Counted from the first letter of the stretch, positions 1 to 8,799 are shown. The stretch is DNA of 22,677 nucleotides from JASFRS01 sp050114795 (GCA_050114795.1 JASFRS010000014.1:1-22677); one strand, 5' to 3'. Notes: a model not told the origin generated them from the sequence alone. Numbers and translations are program-made.

Positions 1-745
1 ACCCCGGCGCTTTTTGAATCGCCTCATGAACATAATCCCGTGCCAACTCCACCGCATCAACAAGCGGGTAGCCTTGCGCCACATAAGTCGCAATGGCAGA
101 GGACAGCGTGCAACCTGTGCCATGAGCATGCGATGTATCTATGCGTTGGGACGTGAAGCGATGAAGTGTCTTGCCGTCAAACAGCAAATCCACCAATTCC
201 TCCCCTTCCCCATGACCACCCTTAAGCAAGACAGCCTGCGCACCTTGATGAAGGAGGGCCTCACCCGCTACTTTCATATCTGCCTCGTCCTTGATGGACA
301 GGCCGGTTAAAGCTTCAGCTTCGGGAATATTGGGCGTGATAAGTGTGGCCAAGGGCATCAAGCGGTCGTGCAGCCGTGCTGCCGCTTTATCACTCAACAA
401 TGAGGCACCGCCCTTAGCCACCATTACCGTATCAACAATGACGGGAATGCCCTGCGCATCACTTTCCAACACATCGCAAACTACATCCACGACATGTTCG
501 TCATACAGCATGCCCGTTTTAATCGCATCCGCCCCTATGTCCTGGAGCACGACTTGCATTTGCTGGACGATAAAGTCAGGTGCAACCGGCACGACCCCAT
601 GCACGCCTAATGTATTTTGAGCCGTTAAAGCCGTAATCGCCGTTGCGGCATAGCCGCCAAGCGCGCTAACCGTCTTGATATCCGCTTGAATACCAGCGCC
701 TCCGCCACTGTCGGACCCGGCAATGATTAAAACGCGGCCCTTCAT
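1..745 (-). CDS. thiD: Hydroxymethylpyrimidine kinase / HMP-phosphate kinase ThiD (C-terminus cut by window start)
   Basis: ThiD phosphorylates hydroxymethylpyrimidine and then HMP-phosphate, giving the pyrimidine diphosphate half of thiamine in the cytoplasm. The frame is open from an ATG at 745 to the window edge, giving 248 residues with no stop; the family is usually about 265-270, so roughly 20 residues are missing. The N-terminus MKGRVLIIAGSDSGGGAGIQ is the classic ribokinase-fold start of ThiD. An ITPNIPEAEAL segment, a GGHGEG-type loop and a late HGTGCTLSSAIA motif with the anion-hole glycines and conserved Cys are all present. The ATG overlaps the ampD stop as ATGA, and a GGAG lies about 8 nt upstream inside ampD, so translation is probably coupled to ampD. 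No TPP riboswitch is visible in the part seen. Identification is firm. Confidence 0.95.
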   Translation of the reverse strand, partial: MKGRVLIIAGSDSGGGAGIQADIKTVSALGGYAATAITALTAQNTLGVHGVVPVAPDFIVQQMQVVLQDIGADAIKTGMLYDEHVVDVVCDVLESDAQGIPVIVDTVMVAKGGASLLSDKAAARLHDRLMPLATLITPNIPEAEALTGLSIKDEADMKVAGEALLHQGAQAVLLKGGHGEGEELVDLLFDGKTLHRFTSQRIDTSHAHGTGCTLSSAIATYVAQGYPLVDAVELARDYVHEAIQKAPG

Positions 746-1416
746 GCATCAGCTCCAATCTGCTCCATCAATGAGGAAAGAATGGCGCAACACTCTTCAT
801 CCATGACCCCGTCCATTTTGGCTGGGCGAAAATGCCGTTGAAAGGCTTCAATTACCTGGGAAGCGTCTTCCATATTATATCCGAAGTCAGCCAAAGACTG
901 ATGGATAAGGGACTCTGGCAAATAAGTCTGTGGTTTATGATGCCAAAGGCCTACGCCCTGCGACGCTAGCCATTCCCAATCAAAGAGCTCACCAGGATCT
1001 TTCTTTCGCCCCGGTGCCACATCGCTATGACCCAGCACATGCCGTGCAGGAATAGCATGACGACTAAGGATATCCAGGGACAGAGATTTAAGGCTCTCCA
1101 TCTGCACTTTGGGAAAAGTACGTAGGCCCCATTCATGTCCCGGGTTCACCAGCTCAACGCCGATAGAACGGGAATTAACGTCTCTCTCCCCGCGCCAACA
1201 GGACACACCTGCATGCCAGGCACGGCGCGCTTCATCCACCAGTTGGAAAATCCGCCCGTCTTCTTCAATGAAATAATGGGCGCTGACTTTCGCATCCGCA
1301 TCGCATAAGCGCTCAAGCGCCTCCTCCCCCGTCGGCATGCCTGTATGATGGAGCAGGAGCATATCTATAGGCGATACCCGCTCATCATGATTTGGCGAGG
1401 GATGGTCAATGATCAT
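742..1416 (-). CDS. N-acetylmuramoyl-L-alanine amidase, AmpD/AmiD-like, with C-terminal peptidoglycan-binding-like region
   Basis: This 224-residue protein is a zinc amidase of the Amidase_2 fold that would cleave the lactyl-amide bond between MurNAc and the stem peptide in murein turnover or recycling. The N-terminal domain (about 15-150) carries the expected ligands: His23 in LLLHHTGMP, His130 in LGHSDVAPGR and Asp140 in KKDPG, plus Glu88 in SIGVELVNPG. Residues about 165-220 resemble a small helical peptidoglycan-binding domain, as in AmiD and many alphaproteobacterial AmpD relatives. No signal peptide is visible, which favours a cytoplasmic recycling enzyme (AmpD role) over outer-membrane AmiD. 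The ATG at 1416 overlaps the transporter stop by ATGA, and its own stop overlaps the thiD start the same way. AmpD versus AmiD-type specificity is uncertain, so no symbol is given. Confidence 0.9.
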   Translation of the reverse strand: MIIDHPSPNHDERVSPIDMLLLHHTGMPTGEEALERLCDADAKVSAHYFIEEDGRIFQLVDEARRAWHAGVSCWRGERDVNSRSIGVELVNPGHEWGLRTFPKVQMESLKSLSLDILSRHAIPARHVLGHSDVAPGRKKDPGELFDWEWLASQGVGLWHHKPQTYLPESLIHQSLADFGYNMEDASQVIEAFQRHFRPAKMDGVMDEECCAILSSLMEQIGADA

Positions 1417-2282
1417 AGCAATCTCTTAGCGCGTGTGACTGACCTTAAAGTAATGACGCCCACACCGCCCATGGTCAATAGACCGCCAAGTATCAGACCC
1501 GTAGTAATTGGGTCACCTAGGACCAATATACCAGAGACCACGCCAATTAGAGGTGCCAGCAAAGTAAAGGGCGCAACGGTTGTAACCGGATAGCGCTGCA
1601 ACAGATAAAAATTCGCCGCATGCGCAATTACTGAAGAGAATATTGCACCATAGAAAATACCTACCCAACTGTGCCAGCCGGCCTCCATCACATAGGGAAC
1701 GGGGCTACCCTCTCGAATAAGAGCTACCAAGCCTAGCGGGATAATACTTACAAGGCCCGTCCAAGCCTGCAGCTCAAGCGGGGTTACGCCACGGATTTTG
1801 CGCATCAAAATCGAAACTGTCGCAAATAAAATGGTGCCCATCACAATGAATACAATCGCCCATGTGTTCTCGCCGCCACCACCCGGTTCAAATTTAATCA
1901 GGACAATGCCCGCAAAGGCGAGGAGAATGCCCGAAATTCGTTTCCAGCCGATACGTTCATTAAGAAACAACACCGCCATAATCGTTGAAAAAGGCACACC
2001 AAGTTGAGAGGCAATTGCCATAGTCCCCGCTGACTTCGAAACATCCAGCGCCAAAAACATGGATGCAAAATGAGCCGCACCTAAGAGGCCGATAATAATC
2101 AGTGGCTTAATATTCGGGCGCCGCAGCTTCAACCACGGCAGGCAGATCAGAAGGACAAGCAGGAAGCGGAAGAATACCCCCCAAAAAGGCGGCAAATCCG
2201 TCAATACCCATTTACCGGCAACGAAATTAAAGCCCCAGAATAGATTTATCATGAGCACAAGGCCCAAATGGGGGAGAGACAT
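1413..2282 (-). CDS. EamA/DMT-superfamily membrane transporter
   Basis: This hydrophobic protein of about 289 residues has two EamA repeats and roughly ten transmembrane helices (drug/metabolite transporter superfamily, RhaT/YdcZ-like). The first repeat begins LGLVLMINLFWGFNFVAGKW, with the conserved FWG/N pattern. The second starts near TWAIVFIVMGTILFATVSIL. The substrate cannot be read from sequence; relatives export amino acids, metabolites or drugs. The ATG at 2282 is preferred because GGAG sits about 6-7 nt upstream and MSLPHLGLVL is a normal N-terminus. A TTG at 2327 would add 15 unconvincing residues. The gene ends inside the ampD start (ATGA) and lies 55 bp after the DjlA-like gene, so the four genes probably form one transcription unit. 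Confidence 0.9.
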   Translation of the reverse strand: MSLPHLGLVLMINLFWGFNFVAGKWVLTDLPPFWGVFFRFLLVLLICLPWLKLRRPNIKPLIIIGLLGAAHFASMFLALDVSKSAGTMAIASQLGVPFSTIMAVLFLNERIGWKRISGILLAFAGIVLIKFEPGGGGENTWAIVFIVMGTILFATVSILMRKIRGVTPLELQAWTGLVSIIPLGLVALIREGSPVPYVMEAGWHSWVGIFYGAIFSSVIAHAANFYLLQRYPVTTVAPFTLLAPLIGVVSGILVLGDPITTGLILGGLLTMGGVGVITLRSVTRAKRLL

Positions 2283-2337
2283 TTCACACTCCAACACAAT
2301 GGCACCGCTTAAGAGGCGGCACTTCAACCAGAATTTT

Positions 2338-3066
2338 TCAAGTTAAACCGCGTGATTTCGCGATTTTATCATAGGCTGCATTTATGGCTGCAAGACGTTC
2401 CGTTGCGACGGAAATGAATTCCTCCGGTACGCCATGCGCCATCATCCGATCCGGATGGGTTTCTCGGACCAGCTGCTTATAATGTTTTTTCAGCTCTATG
2501 TCAGAAATATTTGGGTCAATGCCTAAAATGGCATAGGGACTTGCCTGGTCCAGGCCCATATGACGGGCTTTGATGCGATCAATGTCCGCTTCGTTAAAGC
2601 CGAAGATGGCGGCGACTTTTTCAAGATAGTCAATTTCACACGGATGAAAAACGCCATCCGCACTGGCAATCTGGAATAGCGCATCCAAAAGGTCTTCAAG
2701 GATAGGGGCACGCCGTTCAAAAAGCGAGGCAATCTGCCGGGCATAGGCTTCATAACCCGCTGTTGCCCGACGTGCTAAATCGAAAACCCGCTCGACATTA
2801 CGCTCTTCATAAGGTGGCACTTTGAAAAGCTTTTTAAAAGCGGCCACTTCATCCAAAGTAACCTCGCCATCCGCCTTAGCCATTTTTGCAGCTAAGGCAA
2901 TAACGCCGATGGTAAAGGTGATTTTGCGGGTTGCCTCATCATCAATATGATCGCCAAAGGCCACGCGATCGACCGCATGACCAACGCCCGCACCAATCAA
3001 TGCACCGATGGGACCACCCAGAGCAAATCCGGTGGCACCACCTACTATTTTTCCCCAAATCGCCAT
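2338..3066 (-). CDS. DjlA-like protein: Gly-rich N-terminus, TerB domain, C-terminal J-domain
   Basis: This 242-residue co-chaperone-like protein begins IWGKIVGGATGFALGGPIGA, a glycine/alanine-rich segment typical of alphaproteobacterial DjlA relatives that may associate with membrane. A TerB-like all-helical domain follows (about 45-160, with the paired signature KADGEVTLDE and SADGVFHPCE). A C-terminal J-domain (about 175-240) contains the HPD motif in ETHPDRMMAHG, which is needed to stimulate DnaK ATPase. The ATG at 3066 is chosen over a TTG at 3096: homologues start at this point, and a likely promoter for the divergent gene lies in the skipped DNA. Its Shine-Dalgarno is weak. It heads the minus-strand group leading to thiD. 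The assignment is firm at domain level. Clients are unknown. Confidence 0.9.
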   Translation of the reverse strand: MAIWGKIVGGATGFALGGPIGALIGAGVGHAVDRVAFGDHIDDEATRKITFTIGVIALAAKMAKADGEVTLDEVAAFKKLFKVPPYEERNVERVFDLARRATAGYEAYARQIASLFERRAPILEDLLDALFQIASADGVFHPCEIDYLEKVAAIFGFNEADIDRIKARHMGLDQASPYAILGIDPNISDIELKKHYKQLVRETHPDRMMAHGVPEEFISVATERLAAINAAYDKIAKSRGLT

Positions 3067-3086
3067 AACCACGATCAATAGCTTGT

Positions 3087-3116
3087 TTGACGGCAATTAA
3101 CAGCAAATAATATATG
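3087..3116 (+). promoter_or_regulatory. Putative sigma70-type promoter for the 5-oxoprolinase gene
   Basis: TTGACG at 3087-3092 is a near-consensus -35. It is followed by an AT-rich stretch containing TAATAT (3108-3113, 15 bp spacing) and TATATG (3111-3116, 18 bp spacing); either could be the -10. The start codon of the downstream gene is at 3154. Seen by eye only. Confidence 0.45.
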
Positions 3117-3153
3117 GGAATTTCAACGGACAAGCGAACAAGGCCCGCGCCTC

Positions 3154-6100
3154 ATGAATGAAAAGAAATGGCAGTTCTGGATCGACAGAGGCGGAACCTT
3201 TACGGATATTGTCGCACAGCCGCCCTCCGGGCCTTTAATCAGCGCAAAGTTTCTAAGTGAAGACCCTAAGCGCTATGACGATGCCGCCATTGCAGGCATA
3301 CGCCATATCATGGGGGCAGCTCATGACGCCCCCTTCCCTTCACAAGATGCTGAAATCATCCGCATGGGAACCACGGTTGCCACAAATGCCCTATTGGAAC
3401 ATCAAGGAGCAAAGACCGCGCTTGTCATAACAGAAGGCTTTGAAGACGCCTTAGCAATCGGGACCCAGCATCGACCAAAACTATTTGCACTTCATATTGA
3501 AAAGCCGACCCTGATCTATAGCCAGGTCATAAGTGTCAAAGAACGTATCAAAGCGGATGGCAGCATTACACAGCCCCTAGACCTGGAACACACAAGAGCG
3601 GTTCTGGAACAGGCGCTTGAAGACGGCATTCAATCCTTAGCCATTTGTCTGGTTCACGGTTATGTCCACACCACACATGAAAAGGCAATTGCAGACATCG
3701 CACGGGAATTGAATTTCCGTGAAGTGAGCGTCAGCCATGAAATTGCACCGCTTATAAAACTTGTACCGCGGGCACAAACGGCGCTGATAAACGCCTATTT
3801 AAATCCAGTGCTAAAACATTATGTGTCCCAGGTTTCTCGCGAGATTAATGATACGTCCCTGTATTTCATGCAAAGCAGCGGCGGGCTCGCCCATAAGGAC
3901 CATTTCCTTGCCAAGGATGCGATTTTGTCCGGACCCGCTGGTGGGGTTATAGGCGCGGTTGAAACGGCGAAACGCTCCGGTTTCAATAAGATTATCGCCT
4001 TTGACATGGGCGGCACATCAACGGACGTTAGCCATTTTGCTGGTGAAATAGAATACAGCACCAGCGCCAGCATTGCTGGTCAGCAGCTTTATACGCCCAT
4101 GCTTGATATCCACACAATTGCTGCAGGCGGTGGGTCAAGATTGGGTTTTGACGGCATACGCCTTAGAGTCGGGCCGGAATCCGCAGGCTCCGACCCTGGA
4201 CCGACAAGTTATGGCAAGGGCGGGCCATTAGCCGTTACTGACTGTCATGCAATATTGGGCCGCCTCCCCGTCGACCATTTCCCGAAAGTCCTTGGCAAGG
4301 ACGGGAGATCGCCCCTGGATATCAAGGCTGCAAAAAAAGCGATGTTGGAGCTGAGAGATCAGATTGAGGCAGAAAGCGGTAGGTCATATGAACTGGAAGC
4401 CTTGGCAGAAGGCTATCTCGACATCGCCACCCAGCATATGGCGCGGGCCATTAAGTCCATCACAATCGAGCGCGGCCAGGACATTGATGAACATATCCTT
4501 GTGGCCTTTGGCGGTGCGGGCGGACAACTCGCTTGCCGGGTCGCTGATGCGTTATCGCTAAAAACCATCATGATCCACCCCATGGCTGGCGTGCTATCCG
4601 CTTTGGGCATTGGCCTTTCACATATCGCATTAGTGAAAGAAAAAACCGTTCAATTTGAGCTAACCCCCAATTCATGCTCAAACATTGAGCGGGAAATTAA
4701 AGCTCTCACCCTGGATGCCGACGCCGCCTTAAAGGAACAGGTTACGGGCGGTACAGAGATTGTGCATCAGCCCATGGCTTATCTAAGATATCGCGGCAGT
4801 GATACGAGCTTACCCCTGCCCTGGACGCCAAAAATTGACGACCTGATAGTGGCTTTTGAAGACGAGCATGAGAGCCGTTATGGATTTCGTGAATCCCATG
4901 GGGTTGTGGAGTTAGAACGCCTTGCCATACATAGCAAAGCGATAAGTGACGCTATTGACCTCAATTTAAAACGCTCATCATCAAGCACCCATAAGCCCCT
5001 CAACCATGTGGGCATGTTCGTCTCAGGCAATTGGACGAAAACGCCGGTCTATAGACGCGATGACCTTAGTCCGGACAAAGCCACAAGCGGGCCAGCCATA
5101 TTGCTGGACCCGACCTCAACCACTTGTGTGGAACCAGGATGGGAAGCCCGCATTGATATTCAAGGCGCTCTTATCCTGTCTAAAACCCAAGGCTTGAAAA
5201 AAGCGATAGTGCGCACGACAAAAACCGACCCCATAAAACTAGAGATTTTCAATAATCTCTTTATGTCCATCGCAGAGCAAATGGGCCGCGTCCTTGAACA
5301 CACTGCTCACAGCGTCAACATCAAGGAAAGACTGGACTTTTCATGTGCGCTTTTCGACCAGAGCGGTGATCTCGTCGCCAATGCACCTCATATGCCCGTC
5401 CATTTAGGTTCCATGTCGGAATGCGTAAAGGCATTAATCCATGACGTCGACATTATGCCCGGCTCTGCCTATGCGATTAATGACCCTTATCATGGTGGCA
5501 CGCATTTACCGGATATCACCGTCGTTACACCCGTGTTTCTCGAAGACAGTGGCAAGCCCCGGTTCTTCGTCGCCTCGCGGGGCCATCATGCAGACGTGGG
5601 GGGCATTACACCTGGTTCCATGCCCGCACGCTCCACTTCCATAGAGGAAGAAGGCGCGCTCTTCCGTGCATTTCCGATAGTCATCAAAGGGGAGTTCCAA
5701 GAGCAGGCGACCCGGGACATTCTCAACAAGCCGCCCTATCCAGCGCGCAATCCGGATCAGAACATCGCTGATTTAAAAGCGCAGATTGCTGCCAACACGA
5801 AAGGTGTCCAAGAAATCCACAAGATGATCCGCCATTTCGGGCGGGATATGGTGGACGCTTATATGGACTATATTCAAGATGCGGCGGAAGCAGCTGTTCG
5901 GCGCGCTATTTCCAAATTAAAGAATGGGCATTGGGTTTATCCTTTAGATATCGGCGCGGAAATACACGTACGCATCACAGTTGATCCGACTGCTGGAGAA
6001 GCAGAGATTGATTTTACAGGCACATCTGCACAGGGAAATCATAATTTCCACGCGCCCCTCGCCATAACGCGCGCCGCCGTCCTTTATGCATTTCGCTGCC

Positions 6101-6753
6101 TCGTAGATGATGAAATTCCATTAAATGCTGGGTGCCTTAAACCCATTCGGCTCATCGTTCCAAAGGGTAGCTTGCTTAACCCGATCCCCCCGGCAGCAGT
6201 CGTTGCAGGCAACGTCGAGACAAGCCAGGCTGTAACCAATGCGCTTTTCCTTGCGATGGGCGTTATGGCAGCAAGTCAGGGCACAATGAATAATCTGAGC
6301 TTTGGTAACGCCCAGTACCAATATTATGAAACCTTAGCAGGCGGGACTGGGGCAGGCCCCGGATTTGACGGCGCTGACGCTGTACACAGTCACATGACCA
6401 ACAGTAGGTTAACCGATGTGGAAGTCATTGAAAGCCGCCTCCCCGTTGAAATCACCCGCTTCTGCATCAGACCGAACAGCGGTGGAGCGGGCGAATATAG
6501 GGGTGGAAATGGCTTGATCCGCCATATCCGCTTTGACCAAGAGATGACGGCAACATTGCTTTCCAATCACCGCCTGTCGGGGCCACCTGGATTAAAAGGC
6601 GGTGAGGCAGGAAAGCCCGGCCAAGGCAGTGTGAAAAGACGGGATGGTCATATTGAACCCATCGGTGCAACGGCGGAAATAAACCTAAAACCGGGCGATG
6701 AATTGCGCATTGAAACTCCGGGTGGAGGTGGCTTTGGTGCAAAAAATGGTTGA
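3154..6753 (+). CDS. oplaH: 5-oxoprolinase (ATP-hydrolysing), fused HyuA-HyuB hydantoinase
   Basis: This 1199-residue enzyme is predicted to open 5-oxo-L-proline (pyroglutamate) to L-glutamate with ATP hydrolysis in the cytoplasm. The N-terminal half is the HyuA-like subunit: FWIDRGGTFTDIV at residues 8-20 (first phosphate loop), FDMGGTSTDVS at about 283-293 (second), then AAGGGSR, a GSDPGP segment and AFGGAGG near 450. The HyuB-like half starts near residue 692 (IFNNLFMSIAEQMGRVLEHT) and includes NDPYHGGTHLPD near 775 and a terminal ETPGGGGFG. The single-chain A+B architecture and the length match the eukaryote-like OplAH family rather than two-subunit hydantoinases or acetone carboxylase, though related hydantoin or N-methylhydantoin substrates cannot be excluded. 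The reading frame is intact. It is divergent from the DjlA-like gene, and a P450 gene follows 73 bp downstream. Confidence 0.88.
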   Translation: MNEKKWQFWIDRGGTFTDIVAQPPSGPLISAKFLSEDPKRYDDAAIAGIRHIMGAAHDAPFPSQDAEIIRMGTTVATNALLEHQGAKTALVITEGFEDALAIGTQHRPKLFALHIEKPTLIYSQVISVKERIKADGSITQPLDLEHTRAVLEQALEDGIQSLAICLVHGYVHTTHEKAIADIARELNFREVSVSHEIAPLIKLVPRAQTALINAYLNPVLKHYVSQVSREINDTSLYFMQSSGGLAHKDHFLAKDAILSGPAGGVIGAVETAKRSGFNKIIAFDMGGTSTDVSHFAGEIEYSTSASIAGQQLYTPMLDIHTIAAGGGSRLGFDGIRLRVGPESAGSDPGPTSYGKGGPLAVTDCHAILGRLPVDHFPKVLGKDGRSPLDIKAAKKAMLELRDQIEAESGRSYELEALAEGYLDIATQHMARAIKSITIERGQDIDEHILVAFGGAGGQLACRVADALSLKTIMIHPMAGVLSALGIGLSHIALVKEKTVQFELTPNSCSNIEREIKALTLDADAALKEQVTGGTEIVHQPMAYLRYRGSDTSLPLPWTPKIDDLIVAFEDEHESRYGFRESHGVVELERLAIHSKAISDAIDLNLKRSSSSTHKPLNHVGMFVSGNWTKTPVYRRDDLSPDKATSGPAILLDPTSTTCVEPGWEARIDIQGALILSKTQGLKKAIVRTTKTDPIKLEIFNNLFMSIAEQMGRVLEHTAHSVNIKERLDFSCALFDQSGDLVANAPHMPVHLGSMSECVKALIHDVDIMPGSAYAINDPYHGGTHLPDITVVTPVFLEDSGKPRFFVASRGHHADVGGITPGSMPARSTSIEEEGALFRAFPIVIKGEFQEQATRDILNKPPYPARNPDQNIADLKAQIAANTKGVQEIHKMIRHFGRDMVDAYMDYIQDAAEAAVRRAISKLKNGHWVYPLDIGAEIHVRITVDPTAGEAEIDFTGTSAQGNHNFHAPLAITRAAVLYAFRCLVDDEIPLNAGCLKPIRLIVPKGSLLNPIPPAAVVAGNVETSQAVTNALFLAMGVMAASQGTMNNLSFGNAQYQYYETLAGGTGAGPGFDGADAVHSHMTNSRLTDVEVIESRLPVEITRFCIRPNSGGAGEYRGGNGLIRHIRFDQEMTATLLSNHRLSGPPGLKGGEAGKPGQGSVKRRDGHIEPIGATAEINLKPGDELRIETPGGGGFGAKNG

Positions 6754-6787
6754 GATCGCAAATCTATGATTTTCTGCGCTGAATTTT

Positions 6788-6806
6788 TGCGTATAATTGC
6801 TACGCA
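6788..6806. promoter_or_regulatory. P450 promoter: perfect TATAAT -10 inside an inverted repeat (possible operator)
   Basis: A perfect TATAAT lies at 6792-6797, about 30 bp before the P450 ATG. It sits within the dyad TGCGTA (6788-6793), 7 bp spacer, TACGCA (6801-6806), a 6-7-6 inverted repeat that could bind a dimeric regulator competing with RNA polymerase. No convincing -35 is seen at 17 bp. A factor-activated promoter or a relaxed -35 (TTTCTG-like around 6771) is possible. Confidence 0.45.
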
Positions 6807-6826
6807 TTTTTAAAAGGTGTTGGAAC

Positions 6827-8200
6827 ATGACCGGTTTAACCAGCGAACTTACCCTTGAAGCCCTCCCTAACTTGCCTGAAAAGCCTGATATCAGCCATAT
6901 TCCAGGTGAGGATGGGCTGCCCATTATTGGCACAACCTTCAAGGTACTCCGTGACCCGCAAGGCTATACGGAGCATATGCATAAAATCCACGGCCCGGTC
7001 TACCGATCCTATACTTTGGGTCAACACACAGTGACTTTGTTAGGGCCGGAAGCCAATGAGCTCGTGCTCTTTGACAAGGGCAAAACCTTCTCTTCCGAAC
7101 TCGGCTGGACCCCAACTTTAAAGCGCCTATTCCCCCGTGGTCTGATGCTGCTTGACTTTGAAGTCCATCGCGGACACCGCAAAACCATGCAGGCGGCATT
7201 TAAGACATCTGCCATGCGCAGCTATATTGAAAGCCTGAATGAAGGCATCAAAGCGCGCTTAAAAGACTGGACAAAAACACCTGAATTTAAATTCTATCCA
7301 GCCATTAAAGACCTGACATTGAACCTTGCAGCATCACCCTTCTTAGGTATTCCCTGGGGACCCGAAGCCGACAAAATCAACAAATCATTTGTTGATATGG
7401 TGGCAGCAACAATTGCTCCCATTCGCGTTCCCCTCCCCGGGACACAAATGGCCAAGGGCGTTAAGGGGCGTAAATATATGTGTGCTTATTTCGCCCAGGA
7501 AATTCCCAAAAGGCGCGGCTCTGATGCACAGGACATGTTCACTATTCTCTGCAATGCAAAGGACGATGATGGAAACGGCTTTAGCGATCAGGAAATCATT
7601 GATCATATGAACTTTTTAATGATGGCCGCACATGACACCATTACCTCATCGGTCACTTCTATGGTTTATGAGCTTGCGAAACATCCTGAGTGGCAGGAGA
7701 AACTGCGCACTGAAATGCAGGCTTTAGAACAAGACGGCTATTTCCCCTACGACAAATTAAATGATGTGCCACTAACGGAAATGGCCTTTAAAGAAGTCCT
7801 GCGCCTTCATGCACCGGTCCCAGCCCTTCCCCGCCGCGCAATAAGAGATTTTGAATTTAAAGGGCATAAAATTCCAGCGGGCACAATGGTCGGTCTCAAC
7901 CCACTTTTCACGCATCGGATGGAAGACGTATGGCCTGATCCCGATAAATTCGACCCAATGCGCTTTACGACCGAGGAAACCGCCAAGCGGCACAAATATG
8001 CCTGGATTCCATTTGGTGGTGGCGCACATATGTGCCTAGGTCTTCATTTCGCTTATATGCAGGCGAAGGTCTTTTTCTATCACTTGCTAACCACACATAA
8101 AGTGGAATTAGAGGCAAATTATAAGCCAAGCTGGCGCCCTTGGCCCATCTACAAACCAGGTGATGGCCTGCCTATTCGGCTCAGCCCATTGAAGTCCTGA
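6827..8200 (+). CDS. Cytochrome P450 monooxygenase (CYP120/CYP26-like in style)
   Basis: This 457-residue haem-thiolate monooxygenase has the standard landmarks. The I-helix oxygen-activation site is A267-A-H-D-T271 (the usual Gly at the second position is Ala), ExxR is E323-x-x-R326 in KEVLRLHAP, a PERF-like P377-M-R-F follows, and the haem loop F396GGGAHMCLG places the axial ligand at Cys403. The proline-rich entry (DGLPIIGTTFKVLRDPQ) and overall pattern recall CYP120/CYP26/CYP51-type proteins more than camphor-type CYP101, so the substrate may be a hydrophobic isoprenoid or lipid-like molecule; that is inference from family resemblance. There is no N-terminal membrane anchor, so it should be soluble. 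The ATG at 6827 is chosen over a TTG at 6797 that lies inside the probable -10 box. No ferredoxin or reductase gene is nearby. Confidence 0.93.
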   Translation: MTGLTSELTLEALPNLPEKPDISHIPGEDGLPIIGTTFKVLRDPQGYTEHMHKIHGPVYRSYTLGQHTVTLLGPEANELVLFDKGKTFSSELGWTPTLKRLFPRGLMLLDFEVHRGHRKTMQAAFKTSAMRSYIESLNEGIKARLKDWTKTPEFKFYPAIKDLTLNLAASPFLGIPWGPEADKINKSFVDMVAATIAPIRVPLPGTQMAKGVKGRKYMCAYFAQEIPKRRGSDAQDMFTILCNAKDDDGNGFSDQEIIDHMNFLMMAAHDTITSSVTSMVYELAKHPEWQEKLRTEMQALEQDGYFPYDKLNDVPLTEMAFKEVLRLHAPVPALPRRAIRDFEFKGHKIPAGTMVGLNPLFTHRMEDVWPDPDKFDPMRFTTEETAKRHKYAWIPFGGGAHMCLGLHFAYMQAKVFFYHLLTTHKVELEANYKPSWRPWPIYKPGDGLPIRLSPLKS

Positions 8201-8279
8201 ATATAAACAGACTTGAATGCGGCACTTATTCATCGCAGGCTGATGTTTGGGTTTAGAGGAAATTTAGGGGGATAATCAA

Positions 8280-8792
8280 ATGTCAGATCTACTGTCCGAT
8301 GATTTGGAACGGCCCATCGCGGCTGAATATGTGGGTTTTTGGAAGCGCGTACTTTCTTTCATCATCGACGGAATTATCATCATGATTCCCGTTTTTATAC
8401 TGGTGCCGAAAGACAATATGGCCCAAATGTTTGGAAGTGATGGCATCGACCCATCGCTTGCACAAGCTGTTTCTACGGATCTCGCACCTTATAGCCTTGC
8501 GATCACTGTAGGTTATTTTCTTGGCTTTTGGGCCTGGAAGCAGACGACACTAGGGCTGATGATATTTGGTGCGCGCATCGCAGATGCCGACACATTGGGC
8601 AAACCAGGCGTGGACCGGCTGCTCCGCCGTGTCATCCTTTTTGCGCTTCCCGGTCTATTAAGCTTCGCATCCACTGGTTTGAGTAGTGCCGCTGAGTTGC
8701 TATTTTATGTTTCTTGCGCCTGGGCTGGGATTGATGAACGCAAACAAGCCCTTCACGATAAAATAGGCGGCACCGTTGTCATTAAGAAATAA
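8280..8792 (+). CDS. RDD family membrane protein
   Basis: This 170-residue integral membrane protein has the RDD signature: Arg23 and Asp30 in GFWKRVLSFIIDGIII, a central QTTLGLMIFGARIAD segment and a C-terminal ALHDKIGGTVVI block typical of the family. Three or four hydrophobic segments are visible, at about 24-42, 72-92, 116-133 and 135-150. The family's biochemical role is poorly defined; some members are linked to ion transport. A run of five G about 10 nt upstream gives a good ribosome-binding site for the ATG at 8280. It lies 79 bp after the P450 on the same strand and could be cotranscribed, with the block ending at the terminator just downstream. Confidence 0.85.
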   Translation: MSDLLSDDLERPIAAEYVGFWKRVLSFIIDGIIIMIPVFILVPKDNMAQMFGSDGIDPSLAQAVSTDLAPYSLAITVGYFLGFWAWKQTTLGLMIFGARIADADTLGKPGVDRLLRRVILFALPGLLSFASTGLSSAAELLFYVSCAWAGIDERKQALHDKIGGTVVIKK

Positions 8793-8799
8793 TCATAGA

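Noticed and set aside
1..745. TPP riboswitch for thiD
   Set aside because: thiD directly overlaps ampD, and no thi-box sequence was recognised upstream in the operon.
6797..6826. TTG at 6797 as the P450 start
   Set aside because: It falls in the probable -10 box and adds ten residues with no family match. ATG 6827 is better placed.
8188..8218. Terminator after the P450 gene
   Set aside because: ATTGAAGTC / GACTTGAAT is an 8-of-9 inverted repeat with a 13-nt spacer, but it is AT-rich, has no T-run and overlaps the coding end. Too weak to call.
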